Assembly: GCA_944350495.1 (NCBI GenBank)
Contig: CALVOZ010000001.1
Location: 124,001 to 188,000 of the forward strand
Direction: 5' to 3'
Source of the DNA: an uncultured Bacilli bacterium
GTDB lineage: Bacteria; Bacillota_I; Bacilli_A; RF39; UBA660
DNA: 64,000 bases
Below the pieces are notes generated by a model. It was not told where the DNA came from. It was given only the letters and a program-made list of their open reading frames with translations, and did not search any database. How positions within the stretch are numbered: the stretch's first letter is position 1; every line of letters starts with the position of its first letter. This document shows positions 1 through 8,180 of the stretch, piece by piece. Made by a program: the position numbers and the translations under genes.

Positions 1-1437
1 AAAATCATTATTTTCTTCAGCATAATTAGATTGAGTATATTTAGTAAGTCGATTCATTTCTGTTTCAAACACTGAAATACTTGAAAAGATTTCTTCTAAA
101 GTCATTTTATGACTAGTTAAATATGTACTTAAATTAGTATAGAAATTCTTAGTTAAAGTTTGCGCTATAGAACTATATAAACTGCTGAAATAATCATAGC
201 GATTATCGATAATTTTTCCATATTTCTCTTCATAAGCATTAAAGAAATCTTTATTCTGATATAAAGCAATATCAAAAGCATACATCATATTAATGACTTC
301 AATTTTTTCTTCATCATTAGTGCAATTAAATCTTTTAAACAACTCATTTAAGTCTGTCTGATATGATAATTTAGCTAAAGTTAACTCATCAACATCACTA
401 CGTAAAAGTGCTGAAAGTGTTAATGAATCCAAACTCCTTATATTGTGTTCATATACAGTTGGCGCAATCTCACTACCGTATTGATCAGTCATTAGTAATT
501 CAGCAGAGCCTTCAGTATACCAAGTATAATCAAGCGGATTAACTTTTAAATCATTCCAACGATATAAAATTCCTAAGTTGCGGGCATATCCCTCCAAAGT
601 TCGTTCTTTCTCACTGTGAATTTGACCAAAATGATTTGTCTCATGTAATACTACTGTTCTAATATAATCAATATCAGGTTTTTTAGCTTTATATGTATCA
701 ACAATCTTTAGATTAATACCTAAAATGGTCTTATCATTTGTCATTTCTCCAGTTCCCGTGCCACTTGAATATAAAATCTTTAAATCACCTATTTTTTCAT
801 CTAATTGTCCTAAATCTGTATCATTAGAAACAATGTATTCCAAACCATCAATAAAAATATTAAATACTGTTTCAAACATGGCTGAATCAAGTTCTTTATA
901 TTTAGTTCCCACATAGTTTTTTAAAAATTCTTTATTATTTCGTAAAACGGTTTCGCGAATTAAACTTTTATTTATTTTTCCGTTAACAACATATTTTGTA
1001 GCACTCGATTCATGTTCTTTTAATGAGTTATATTTTTGCAATGCTAAATCAGAACCGAATAACTCTGAATATTGATATTCAACTTTTATTCCTTTAATAT
1101 TACTAATGAACTGATTTAAAGAAGCAATGTTCAAAGAAGTCTCTGTTTTTAGAGTTTTTAACATTTCCTCATCTAACTTAGTTTGAACAATAGGTTTTGG
1201 TGTAAAATCATCTTTATTATTACTATTATTAGTGTCAGGTTTATTTTCAACTTTTTGATAATAACCATTTACATTATAATTATAAGGATTTTTAGGCTGT
1301 TCATAATTTTTAGAAACGTAACCAGATAACATAGCTATACTAGCTAATGTTACTAATAAAATCTTTTTATTTTTTACCATTTTTAAGGCTTTCCATTTCA
1401 ATGATTTAAAAAATTTAAAATTAATATTTTTTATCAT
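1..1437 (-). CDS. Membrane-anchored HExxH metallopeptidase-like protein (3' end outside window)
   Basis: Reading the minus strand from ATG 1437 gives 479 uninterrupted codons to the window edge, so the C-terminus is missing. The start has a good ribosome site, AGAGGTGA, five bases upstream. Residues about 20-42 form a basic then hydrophobic segment without a lipobox Cys, so I read a signal anchor, followed by an Asn-rich linker. HETNH lies at residues 265-269, and TEGSAE follows with Glu309 about 40 residues later. This spacing fits the gluzincin zinc-peptidase pattern, in which HExxH and a downstream Glu bind zinc. I infer an extracellular or surface zinc peptidase; the substrate is unknown. 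It follows yukD and essC on the same strand but is separated from them by a terminator and its own extended -10 element, so a secretion-system role is not shown. Confidence 0.75.
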   Translation of the reverse strand, partial: MIKNINFKFFKSLKWKALKMVKNKKILLVTLASIAMLSGYVSKNYEQPKNPYNYNVNGYYQKVENKPDTNNSNNKDDFTPKPIVQTKLDEEMLKTLKTETSLNIASLNQFISNIKGIKVEYQYSELFGSDLALQKYNSLKEHESSATKYVVNGKINKSLIRETVLRNNKEFLKNYVGTKYKELDSAMFETVFNIFIDGLEYIVSNDTDLGQLDEKIGDLKILYSSGTGTGEMTNDKTILGINLKIVDTYKAKKPDIDYIRTVVLHETNHFGQIHSEKERTLEGYARNLGILYRWNDLKVNPLDYTWYTEGSAELLMTDQYGSEIAPTVYEHNIRSLDSLTLSALLRSDVDELTLAKLSYQTDLNELFKRFNCTNDEEKIEVINMMYAFDIALYQNKDFFNAYEEKYGKIIDNRYDYFSSLYSSIAQTLTKNFYTNLSTYLTSHKMTLEEIFSSISVFETEMNRLTKYTQSNYAEENNDF

Positions 1438-1455
1438 AAGTCACCTCTAAATCCC

Positions 1456-1461
1456 ATTTTA
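1456..1461 (-). promoter_or_regulatory. Extended -10 promoter for the metallopeptidase gene
   Basis: On the minus strand TGC-TAAAAT (TGn plus a -10 hexamer) lies about 20 bases before the start codon at 1437. No clear -35 is seen, which is typical of extended -10 promoters. It lies just after the yukD terminator. Confidence 0.4.
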
Positions 1462-1475
1462 GCACAAATAAAAAT

Positions 1476-1503
1476 AAAAGAGAATTAAAATAAATTCTCT
1501 TTT
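1476..1503 (-). terminator. Terminator of the essC-yukD operon
   Basis: Perfect 11-bp inverted repeat (AAAAGAGAATT with AATTCTCTTTT) and a 6-base loop, directly after the yukD stop codon on the minus strand and followed by a T-rich tract. Confidence 0.8.
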
Positions 1504-1509
1504 GTCTAG

Positions 1510-1764
1510 TTATAGTAAAACGATACTGCTACCATTTCTAATATTTGTATCTTTTAAGAATACATTGATTCCATATGTTTCTCCAGTATCACGATTATAT
1601 AACATCGTATGATTATTGCCTACATATTCACCATTAGTTATCTCAAATAAAGATTTATTTATTAAAGCAATTATATTACCAATTTTACGATTAACTGGTA
1701 AATATAAATTATATATCTCATCGATACTTGGAACATATAATTCCACTAAAACTTTATTTTTCAT
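1510..1764 (-). CDS. yukD: YukD/EsaB-type ubiquitin-like protein of type VIIb secretion
   Basis: An 84-residue protein with the beta-grasp, ubiquitin-like layout of YukD/EsaB: KVLVELYVPS, then an amphipathic LPVNRKIGNIIALINKSL stretch, an LYNRDTGETY segment, and a C-terminal GSSIVLL strand. In Firmicutes this small protein accompanies EssC in type VIIb secretion and is needed for, or regulates, secretion of WXG100-family substrates. I place the start at ATG 1764, because AAGGAG lies about ten bases upstream and this start overlaps the end of essC by 11 bases, as is common in such operons. An upstream in-frame ATG at 1788 would add eight residues but has no ribosome site. No EsxA/WXG100 gene is visible in this window. 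Confidence 0.85.
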   Translation of the reverse strand: MKNKVLVELYVPSIDEIYNLYLPVNRKIGNIIALINKSLFEITNGEYVGNNHTMLYNRDTGETYGINVFLKDTNIRNGSSIVLL

Positions 1765-4700
1765 CAGTATCAGGCTCCTTTTCATCAACCATATGCTTTA
1801 TGATTGTATGTATTCCTTTATTGACAGAATATGCAATGCAGGGGAAAGCAATCTTTCGCTCTTCCATTGTAATATTTGGAACATTGATAACTAATTGATT
1901 AGCTGCATCTTTGTCTAGCCAAATACCATATGAAGCATCAACATTAGCTTGATACCAAGGCTCAATTTGAATATTTTTATAAGAAACTAAAACATCTACC
2001 AAAATAAATTTAGCATTTGGAATAGATGATATATTAGAGAATAAGTTATTCATAACTTGGCGACCTTGAGCTGATAAAGATTTTTTCATTTCACCAACGC
2101 CTAACATGAAGTAAACATTTGTAACATCGTTGATTTTATCTTTAATAGCTTCATTATTAACATCTATCATCGCTTTATCAAAGTTATCATTAAAGCACTG
2201 AACACCCTCGATATTTTGCTCATATGAATTAACAAAGTCTAATATTCTAACATTTGTCTTTTCAAGTTTAGTAAACATTTTTATTAGAGCATAAACAAAT
2301 CCCATTCTTTCTTCATTCATAGCGCTAGTTAAAACGATATGGAAAGCATTTTGTTGGAAATCGTATAATAAAGGCTCTTTAGTCACCATATTATATCCAA
2401 TTGGAACATTGGCTAATCCATGTAAGTATTCATATAAATCATTTACATAGGCAACATCTGGTACTGTTGGTATTTTCTTAGCTTTTGTCTTATAAGCTTC
2501 ACTATATACTTTACTTGCTTCTCTAATTACATTATTAATACTTTTTCTATCTGTGAAAAGTGCAGTTTGAAATTCATAAGCGCTTTCATCCATAAATGAT
2601 ATTCCACGACCAAATAATCTAGTTGGGAATAAACCACGTGGTGCACCTAAAGAATTTCGATAATCTGCGTCATTAGGTAATTGTAAACATAACTTATTAG
2701 GGAAGTTTTGAAGCATTCTTGATTTAACTGTAGTAGGTGTTAATTCACTTACAATAAAGATTATTCCATATCTTCCACCATCACGATAAATTGATTGGAC
2801 GCTGTCTGCTAATTTACCATGGCTTTCAACAAATACTTCATAATTGTTAATAATTGTTACAATTAACGGTAATTTCTCACCACTATTTTCAATATATTCT
2901 GTATAACTACCAGCGTAAGCAGCCATTAATTCTTTTCGTCTTTCGACTTCATCGTTTAACATTTGGAAAATACCGATAATCTTATCATTATCTTCATCAA
3001 CAGCAATATCCCCAACGTGTGGAATATTGTAGAATACTTTTAATGATTCTGTTCCACAATCAATTATATAGAAATTAACTTCATCTGGAGTATGGTTAAT
3101 AATAGTCGACCAAAGAATAGTTGTAATTAAATTTTCTTTACCACTACCAGCTTGACCAATAATAACTGTATTTCCATTATGAGTTAAATCTAATGTCAAT
3201 AAATTTTGTTCTTGTTTAGCTGGGCTGTCATATTCACCAATAATTGGATTAATATAATATGGTTTAGCTTGATAATCATATTTTTTCTTTAAGTCATCAA
3301 TAAATATTTCTGCTGGAATAGCATCTAACCATAATTTAGAAGCTTCAACATGTTCACGTTTTCCAACATCACAAATGTATTTAACAATATTTGTTAACTG
3401 ATCACCGTAATTAACACTATTAATATCATTCTTAATTAAATCTTTAATAGTTTTAATTACTTCACCAGTATTATTAACGTAATCAATCGAATCATCACTT
3501 TTCTTCAAAATTCGATCGGTAGGAATATATTTAGCTCCAGCCCAAGCAGCTTGACCAATATCAAATAAGTCATTATAACCTACTTGTAAATAGAAACGTC
3601 CTGCTTCTTTGATACTAGCAGCTTCTGGTCTTTTTAACATTTCCATACTGTCGGAACGATCTTGTACTTTCAAGCAGACTTTAAATTTAGAGTTACTCCA
3701 AATTTGGTCATTAACAACACCACTTGGTTTTTGGGTTGCTAAAACAAGGTGAACACCTAAAGAACGTCCGATACGAGCTGTACTGATAAGTTGTTGCATA
3801 AATTCTGGTTGTTGACTTTTCAACTCTGCAAACTCATCACTAATAATGAATAAGTGAGCCATTGGTTCTTTTACTTGGCCTTCACGATATAATCTTTGAT
3901 ACTTATAAATATCAATAGTCGCTTCACCTAAAGCATCTCTTGTCTCATTAAATATTACTTGACGTCTTTTTAATTCTGATTCAATAGAAACTAAAGTTCT
4001 ATTCATCTCGGCTGTATCCAAGTTAGTTATAGTTCCGGATAAATGAGGAATTCTAACCCCTGTTTCTTTATTTTCAAAAGCTCCGGCCAATCCTCCGCCT
4101 TTATAGTCAATTAAAACAAATTGTACTTCATAAGGGTGGTAATTAATACACATAGATAAGATATATGTAATAATAAACTCTGATTTACCAGAGCCAGTTG
4201 AACCAGCTATTAAACCATGTGGTCCATGAAATTTTTCATGGAGATTAAGTTTAAATAGTTCACCATTGGTATGAACACCAACCGGTGCAGTTAAAGTATT
4301 AACTGGGCTATTAGTTTGCCATCTATTCAAAACGTTTAATTGTTCAACTTTAGAAACATTATACATTTCTAAGAATGATAATGATGATGGTAAAACTGCT
4401 AATCCTTCTTTAGTCATAATTGGAATATTAGAAATCTTATTAGCAATTTCACGCATATTTAAATTTTTCTCATACTCGTTTTTAAATCTTATTTGCGCAC
4501 TAGCATTGATATTAGTTTCTAAGATTGCGCCTTCAGTTTCACCTATTTGAACAAAAGCTTCACTTTTAGTCGGAACATTTCGCATAGAACTTTCTACAAC
4601 CATATAAGTAAAACCAAAATTTTCTTCTAATTTTAACATTTGAGTAATAAAAGGAACATTTTTTGCTTGATGATAGTTATCATTAATTATTAAATAATAA

Positions 4701-6391
4701 GTATCAAAGTTTTTATAAATATCATTTTTATCAACTTTAATTTCCCCTTCAGATTTACCAGATTGAGCTTTTTTTTCTACTAAGTCACCTTTTCTCTTTT
4801 TAAATTCTTCTTCTAAGAATGAAGAGACATCTTTCATTTCTTCTTGATTAGTGGCAAAAAATCTCGTACTTTTATCTTCACTCCAGCAGTGTGGCATATA
4901 TTTCATATAATCCCAACGATCAGCATTTTTCTCATCAGTAAAGATAACAATTTTTAAATCAGCCGCACTGTGAAGAGTTACTAATTGTAAAATAATATTA
5001 TCGATATAAGAGTCTTTATAAGAACATTCACAAACGAATGATATGATATTTTTATCAACTAAAGATATATCGATTGGAACATCATCGACATATTCATATC
5101 TTTCAGCAATTGTATATGTTCGCTCTAATAAATCATCATCATCTAAAGTAAAATGACGTTGAGGAGCATTTATTTTTAATGGAGCGGGTTTAGTTCCTAC
5201 TCCCAATCTAACTTTTAGGAAGTCATCATCTCTAATTTCTCTACTCCAGAAATTTCGATTATTACTAGATATAATTACACGACAATCCTTGACCGACATA
5301 CTACTATCTTTCATAATTTGAACTTGTTTTTTTATTTTTAAATCAATCTCTTGTTCTTTTTCAGTTAAATATTCAGTGTATTTAGATTGTCTTAAAGCTT
5401 CTCTTTCACGTCTTTTCTTCTTTTGATATCTACGAAGTAAACGAGGCAAAATTAAACTACCAATAATTAAGCCAACGCACATAACAAGTTGTGGTAAAAC
5501 AGTAAAAAATGTTCTCGTTCCAGATATTAAACCATATCCTACGTTATATCCCATCATTAACGAAGAAGCTGTCATTGTAATAGTTGAACCAATAGTAAGA
5601 TAGAATGGTGTATCGTCTTCTTTTTCTCCTCCAGGAGGTGGTTCAATAACTACTTCTTCTACTTCAACGAACTCTCTAACACGTGGTATATGATAGAAAT
5701 AATCATTTTCAGAATATAATTCAATACTTTGTTCTTCATCAGTGGCTGGAGTGTAATTTTTATTATTTATCGCATCTAGTTGAGTATATGCTTTTAAACC
5801 AGTTGTAGTGATTTGATTATTTGGATTATTAATTTGAATAAAAGTACCCATCCATACTAATCTAAATCCATTAATAAAAATAACGTCACCTAAAGTTAAT
5901 TTTTCACTTTTTTGAACTAAAGTATTATTTAAGAAAGTTTGATATTTTTTATCTGCTGAACCAGTTATATACCAAACCCCATTTTGATTAACTAACTCAG
6001 CATGAACTTGATTAATAGAATTATTGTGATAGCAAATATTACATGATTCATTACTACCAATAGTAATTTTAGAAACTCCTACTACCTCTAGGTTATAATT
6101 AGTTTTCTCAACTGTTGGCATGGCATATAGGACAATATAATTATTAACTCCCAAAAACTTTAATAAATAACCACTGTACTCTATTAAATTTATTTCATTA
6201 ATATTATTGGTACCATTAAAAATATTAACACTACCATTACTTTTTAAAATCCAATTACCATTTTTTGCCTCCAAAGTGATAATACTATCTTTACCACTTA
6301 GAGTTTTATAGCTAATAACAAAAGAATCTTCAACTTTTTCAGGAAGATTATATTTACTAATTCTATACTGATCTATAAGAAGTACCTTCAT
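1754..6391 (-). CDS. essC: EssC, FHA-FtsK/SpoIIIE ATPase motor of type VIIb secretion
   Basis: Membrane ATPase that energises and selects substrates for type VIIb secretion. In the 1555-residue frame opening at 6421, the N-terminal 200 residues carry FHA-like repeats (GSNESCNICYHNNSINQVHAE). Two membrane segments follow near residues 275-340 (LTIGSTITMTASSLMMGY; FFTVLPQLVMCVGLIIG) and then a basic stretch. The first FtsK-like module has a full Walker A, GSTGSGKSE, with Lys746. The second has GQAGSGKEN with Lys1095, where Glu replaces the usual Ser/Thr after Lys. The third module has no recognisable Walker A. This is the usual EssC order of one strong and two weaker ATPase domains. The homology start is Met11 (MKVLLIDQY, 6391); neither start has a convincing ribosome site. 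Length matches the family. yukD follows with an overlap. Confidence 0.92.
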   Translation of the reverse strand: MKVLLIDQYRISKYNLPEKVEDSFVISYKTLSGKDSIITLEAKNGNWILKSNGSVNIFNGTNNINEINLIEYSGYLLKFLGVNNYIVLYAMPTVEKTNYNLEVVGVSKITIGSNESCNICYHNNSINQVHAELVNQNGVWYITGSADKKYQTFLNNTLVQKSEKLTLGDVIFINGFRLVWMGTFIQINNPNNQITTTGLKAYTQLDAINNKNYTPATDEEQSIELYSENDYFYHIPRVREFVEVEEVVIEPPPGGEKEDDTPFYLTIGSTITMTASSLMMGYNVGYGLISGTRTFFTVLPQLVMCVGLIIGSLILPRLLRRYQKKKRREREALRQSKYTEYLTEKEQEIDLKIKKQVQIMKDSSMSVKDCRVIISSNNRNFWSREIRDDDFLKVRLGVGTKPAPLKINAPQRHFTLDDDDLLERTYTIAERYEYVDDVPIDISLVDKNIISFVCECSYKDSYIDNIILQLVTLHSAADLKIVIFTDEKNADRWDYMKYMPHCWSEDKSTRFFATNQEEMKDVSSFLEEEFKKRKGDLVEKKAQSGKSEGEIKVDKNDIYKNFDTYYLIINDNYHQAKNVPFITQMLKLEENFGFTYMVVESSMRNVPTKSEAFVQIGETEGAILETNINASAQIRFKNEYEKNLNMREIANKISNIPIMTKEGLAVLPSSLSFLEMYNVSKVEQLNVLNRWQTNSPVNTLTAPVGVHTNGELFKLNLHEKFHGPHGLIAGSTGSGKSEFIITYILSMCINYHPYEVQFVLIDYKGGGLAGAFENKETGVRIPHLSGTITNLDTAEMNRTLVSIESELKRRQVIFNETRDALGEATIDIYKYQRLYREGQVKEPMAHLFIISDEFAELKSQQPEFMQQLISTARIGRSLGVHLVLATQKPSGVVNDQIWSNSKFKVCLKVQDRSDSMEMLKRPEAASIKEAGRFYLQVGYNDLFDIGQAAWAGAKYIPTDRILKKSDDSIDYVNNTGEVIKTIKDLIKNDINSVNYGDQLTNIVKYICDVGKREHVEASKLWLDAIPAEIFIDDLKKKYDYQAKPYYINPIIGEYDSPAKQEQNLLTLDLTHNGNTVIIGQAGSGKENLITTILWSTIINHTPDEVNFYIIDCGTESLKVFYNIPHVGDIAVDEDNDKIIGIFQMLNDEVERRKELMAAYAGSYTEYIENSGEKLPLIVTIINNYEVFVESHGKLADSVQSIYRDGGRYGIIFIVSELTPTTVKSRMLQNFPNKLCLQLPNDADYRNSLGAPRGLFPTRLFGRGISFMDESAYEFQTALFTDRKSINNVIREASKVYSEAYKTKAKKIPTVPDVAYVNDLYEYLHGLANVPIGYNMVTKEPLLYDFQQNAFHIVLTSAMNEERMGFVYALIKMFTKLEKTNVRILDFVNSYEQNIEGVQCFNDNFDKAMIDVNNEAIKDKINDVTNVYFMLGVGEMKKSLSAQGRQVMNNLFSNISSIPNAKFILVDVLVSYKNIQIEPWYQANVDASYGIWLDKDAANQLVINVPNITMEERKIAFPCIAYSVNKGIHTIIKHMVDEKEPDTDEK

Positions 6392-6464
6392 ACATCCAAC
6401 ACCCGCTATTCTATTATACATAATAATTATATCTAACTTTTTAGACTTTTACAATATATTATTA

Positions 6465-6493
6465 TTGCGACAAAAACTATTTAATGATATAGT
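6465..6493 (+). promoter_or_regulatory. Sigma-A promoter of the sufCB pair
   Basis: TTGCGA at 6465-6470 and TATAGT at 6488-6493 with a 17-base spacer. The predicted start point, near 6500, falls inside the palindrome at 6498-6518. Confidence 0.6.
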
Positions 6494-6497
6494 AATT

Positions 6498-6518
6498 ATT
6501 GTTAGTTAAACTAACAAT
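6498..6518. promoter_or_regulatory. Perfect palindromic operator before sufC
   Basis: ATTGTTAGTT, one A, AACTAACAAT: two perfect 10-bp arms around a single base, directly after the -10 box and before the AAGGAGG ribosome site. No T-run follows, so it is not a terminator. The position is what a repressor site would occupy. The regulator is unknown; Fe-S genes are often controlled by Rrf2-family sensors, but I cannot match a known consensus. Confidence 0.6.
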
Positions 6519-6530
6519 TAAGGAGGTCCT

Positions 6531-7250
6531 ATGCTAGAACTTATCAATGTTTGTTTTACTAGAAATAATAAAAAAATCTTGGACAACATCAATTTGAAAA
6601 TAGATACTAATAGTTTTATCGCCATCACAGGACCAAATGGTTCTGGTAAAAGTACTTTAGCTAAAATAATTATGGGTATTGAATTACCTGATAGCGGGAA
6701 AATACTATTTAATAATATTGATATCACAAATTTAAGTATTGCTGAAAGAGCCAAATTAGGTATTTCTTTCGCCTTTCAGCAACCAGTAAAATTTAAAGGT
6801 ATCACTATTTATGATATTTTAAAATTAGCTTCTAGTAATCAAAAACTTACAAAATTAGAAGCTTATCAAATATTAAAAGAAGTTGGAATTTGTGGTGAAG
6901 AATATTTAAATCGCGAACTAAATAATTCTTTATCTGGTGGTGAACTTAAGAGAATTGAAATTGCAACAGTTTTACTACGTAATTCAAAATTAAATATTTT
7001 TGATGAACCAGAAGCAGGGATTGATTTGTGGAGTTTTAATAATTTAATTAATATTTTTAAAAACATACATAATAACTTAGCAAGTACAACATTAATAATT
7101 ACACATCAAGAACGTATCTTAAACATTGCTGATAAAATTATTTTAATTAAAAATGGTAAGGTTGATTACTTTGGTGAAAATATTAACATTGTTGATAGTA
7201 TTTGTAGTAACTGCCCTACTAAAGGAGGATGTAATCATGAATGTTGTTGA
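6531..7250 (+). CDS. sufC: SufC-type Fe-S assembly ATPase with Cys-rich tail
   Basis: ABC ATPase that partners SufB in building Fe-S clusters on a cytosolic scaffold. Walker A GPNGSGKST spans residues 34-42, the SufC-like Q-loop is FAFQQP, the signature LSGGE is at 134-138, and Walker B LNIFDEPEAGID is at 154-165. DEPEAGID in place of the exporter DEPTSGLD is typical of SufC. Length (239) is slightly below the usual 250. The tail is unusual: Cys225, Cys228, Cys234, Cys238 and Cys239 with His236, a possible metal site. AAGGAGG lies before the ATG. The last 14 bases overlap the start of sufB, so the two are translationally coupled. No sufS, sufU or sufD is next to them, which resembles the two-gene SmsCB arrangement of ancestral Fe-S systems. 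Confidence 0.85.
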   Translation: MLELINVCFTRNNKKILDNINLKIDTNSFIAITGPNGSGKSTLAKIIMGIELPDSGKILFNNIDITNLSIAERAKLGISFAFQQPVKFKGITIYDILKLASSNQKLTKLEAYQILKEVGICGEEYLNRELNNSLSGGELKRIEIATVLLRNSKLNIFDEPEAGIDLWSFNNLINIFKNIHNNLASTTLIITHQERILNIADKIILIKNGKVDYFGENINIVDSICSNCPTKGGCNHECC

Positions 7251-8154
7251 TCAAGAGTTAATTGCTAAAGTAAGTCCATTCAACACTAGTGATAGTAATG
7301 CCTATAACGTTAGAAAAGATGGAAAATTGCTAATTAGAAATATTACTGAAGATGTATCTATCATTAGTAAAGAAGATGGTTCAGGTATTGATATTTACAT
7401 TAAAGACAACACCAAAAATGCCTTAGTATTTATTCCTGTTATCATTACTAAAAGTGGAATTAATGACAAAGTATACAATGATTTTCATATTGGGAAAAAC
7501 GCTAAGGCAACTATTATGGCTGGATGTGCAATTAGAAATAATAAAAATTTAGACGCTAGTCATAACGGTATTCATCGTTTTTATTTAGATGAAGGTGCTA
7601 AAGTTAAATATGTTGAAAAGCATTATGCCGATGGTCATGGTCAAGGACATAAAACGCTTGATCCAATTACTGAATTATACTTAGGTCGTAATTCATCATT
7701 AGAGATTGATACTGTTCAAATATCAGGAGTTGATTCATCAAATAGAATAACAACTGGTAAACTAGAGGATGGTGCTACATTATCAATATCAGAAAAAATT
7801 ATGACTGAAAAAAAACAATTTGCTATGACAGATTTTAACATTGACCTAGATGGTATTGATTCAAGTTGTCACGTCGTTTCAAGATCAGTTGCTAAAGACG
7901 ATTCTAAACAAGTATTTAAATCAAATATCAATGGTAATAATAAGTGCTACGGACATGTCGAATGTGATGCTATCATCCAGGATAATGGTCATGTTCATGC
8001 TATTCCAGAAATTAATGCAGAAAACATAAACGCTAATTTAGTTCATGAAGCTACAATTGGTAAAATTGCTGGTGAACAATTAATTAAATTGATGTCTTTA
8101 GGGTTATCACTGGAGGAAGCTGAAGCCCAAATAATTAATGGATTTTTAAAATAA
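7237..8154 (+). CDS. sufB: Short SufB-family Fe-S scaffold protein
   Basis: A 305-residue SufB/SufD-family beta-helix protein and the partner of the preceding SufC. The C-terminal family signature is clear: HAIPEI, then LVHEATIGKIAGEQL, then SLGLSLEEAEAQIINGF, where the helices that contact SufC lie. The middle holds parallel beta-helix strands with KYVEKHYADGHGQGH. It is much shorter than bacterial SufB (about 465 residues) or SufD (about 420) and close to the short SufB/SmsB proteins of methanogens. The start is ATG 7237 with AAAGGAGG eight bases upstream; the open frame extends further 5' inside sufC but without a ribosome site. Cys residues lie in MAGCAIRNN, SSCHVV and KCYGHVEC. With no SufD present, I infer a SufB2C2 homodimeric scaffold. 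Confidence 0.82.
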   Translation: MNVVDQELIAKVSPFNTSDSNAYNVRKDGKLLIRNITEDVSIISKEDGSGIDIYIKDNTKNALVFIPVIITKSGINDKVYNDFHIGKNAKATIMAGCAIRNNKNLDASHNGIHRFYLDEGAKVKYVEKHYADGHGQGHKTLDPITELYLGRNSSLEIDTVQISGVDSSNRITTGKLEDGATLSISEKIMTEKKQFAMTDFNIDLDGIDSSCHVVSRSVAKDDSKQVFKSNINGNNKCYGHVECDAIIQDNGHVHAIPEINAENINANLVHEATIGKIAGEQLIKLMSLGLSLEEAEAQIINGFLK

Positions 8155-8180
8155 AAAAACGTGTTAATCACGTTTTTCTT
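8155..8180. terminator. Bidirectional terminator between sufB and the cation ATPase
   Basis: AAAAACGTG at 8155-8163, loop TTAAT, CACGTTTTT at 8169-8177. The T-rich flank on the plus strand and the A-rich flank (T-rich on minus) serve the two convergent genes. Confidence 0.8.

Noticed and set aside
725..916. Plus-strand open frame inside the metallopeptidase gene
   Set aside because: It lies opposite a continuous long minus-strand gene with clear motifs and has no ribosome site.
6498..6518. Palindrome as a terminator
   Set aside because: No T-run follows and it lies between a promoter and a ribosome site.
7153..7236. Longer sufB start inside sufC
   Set aside because: No ribosome site; AAAGGAGG sits before ATG 7237, and homology begins there.
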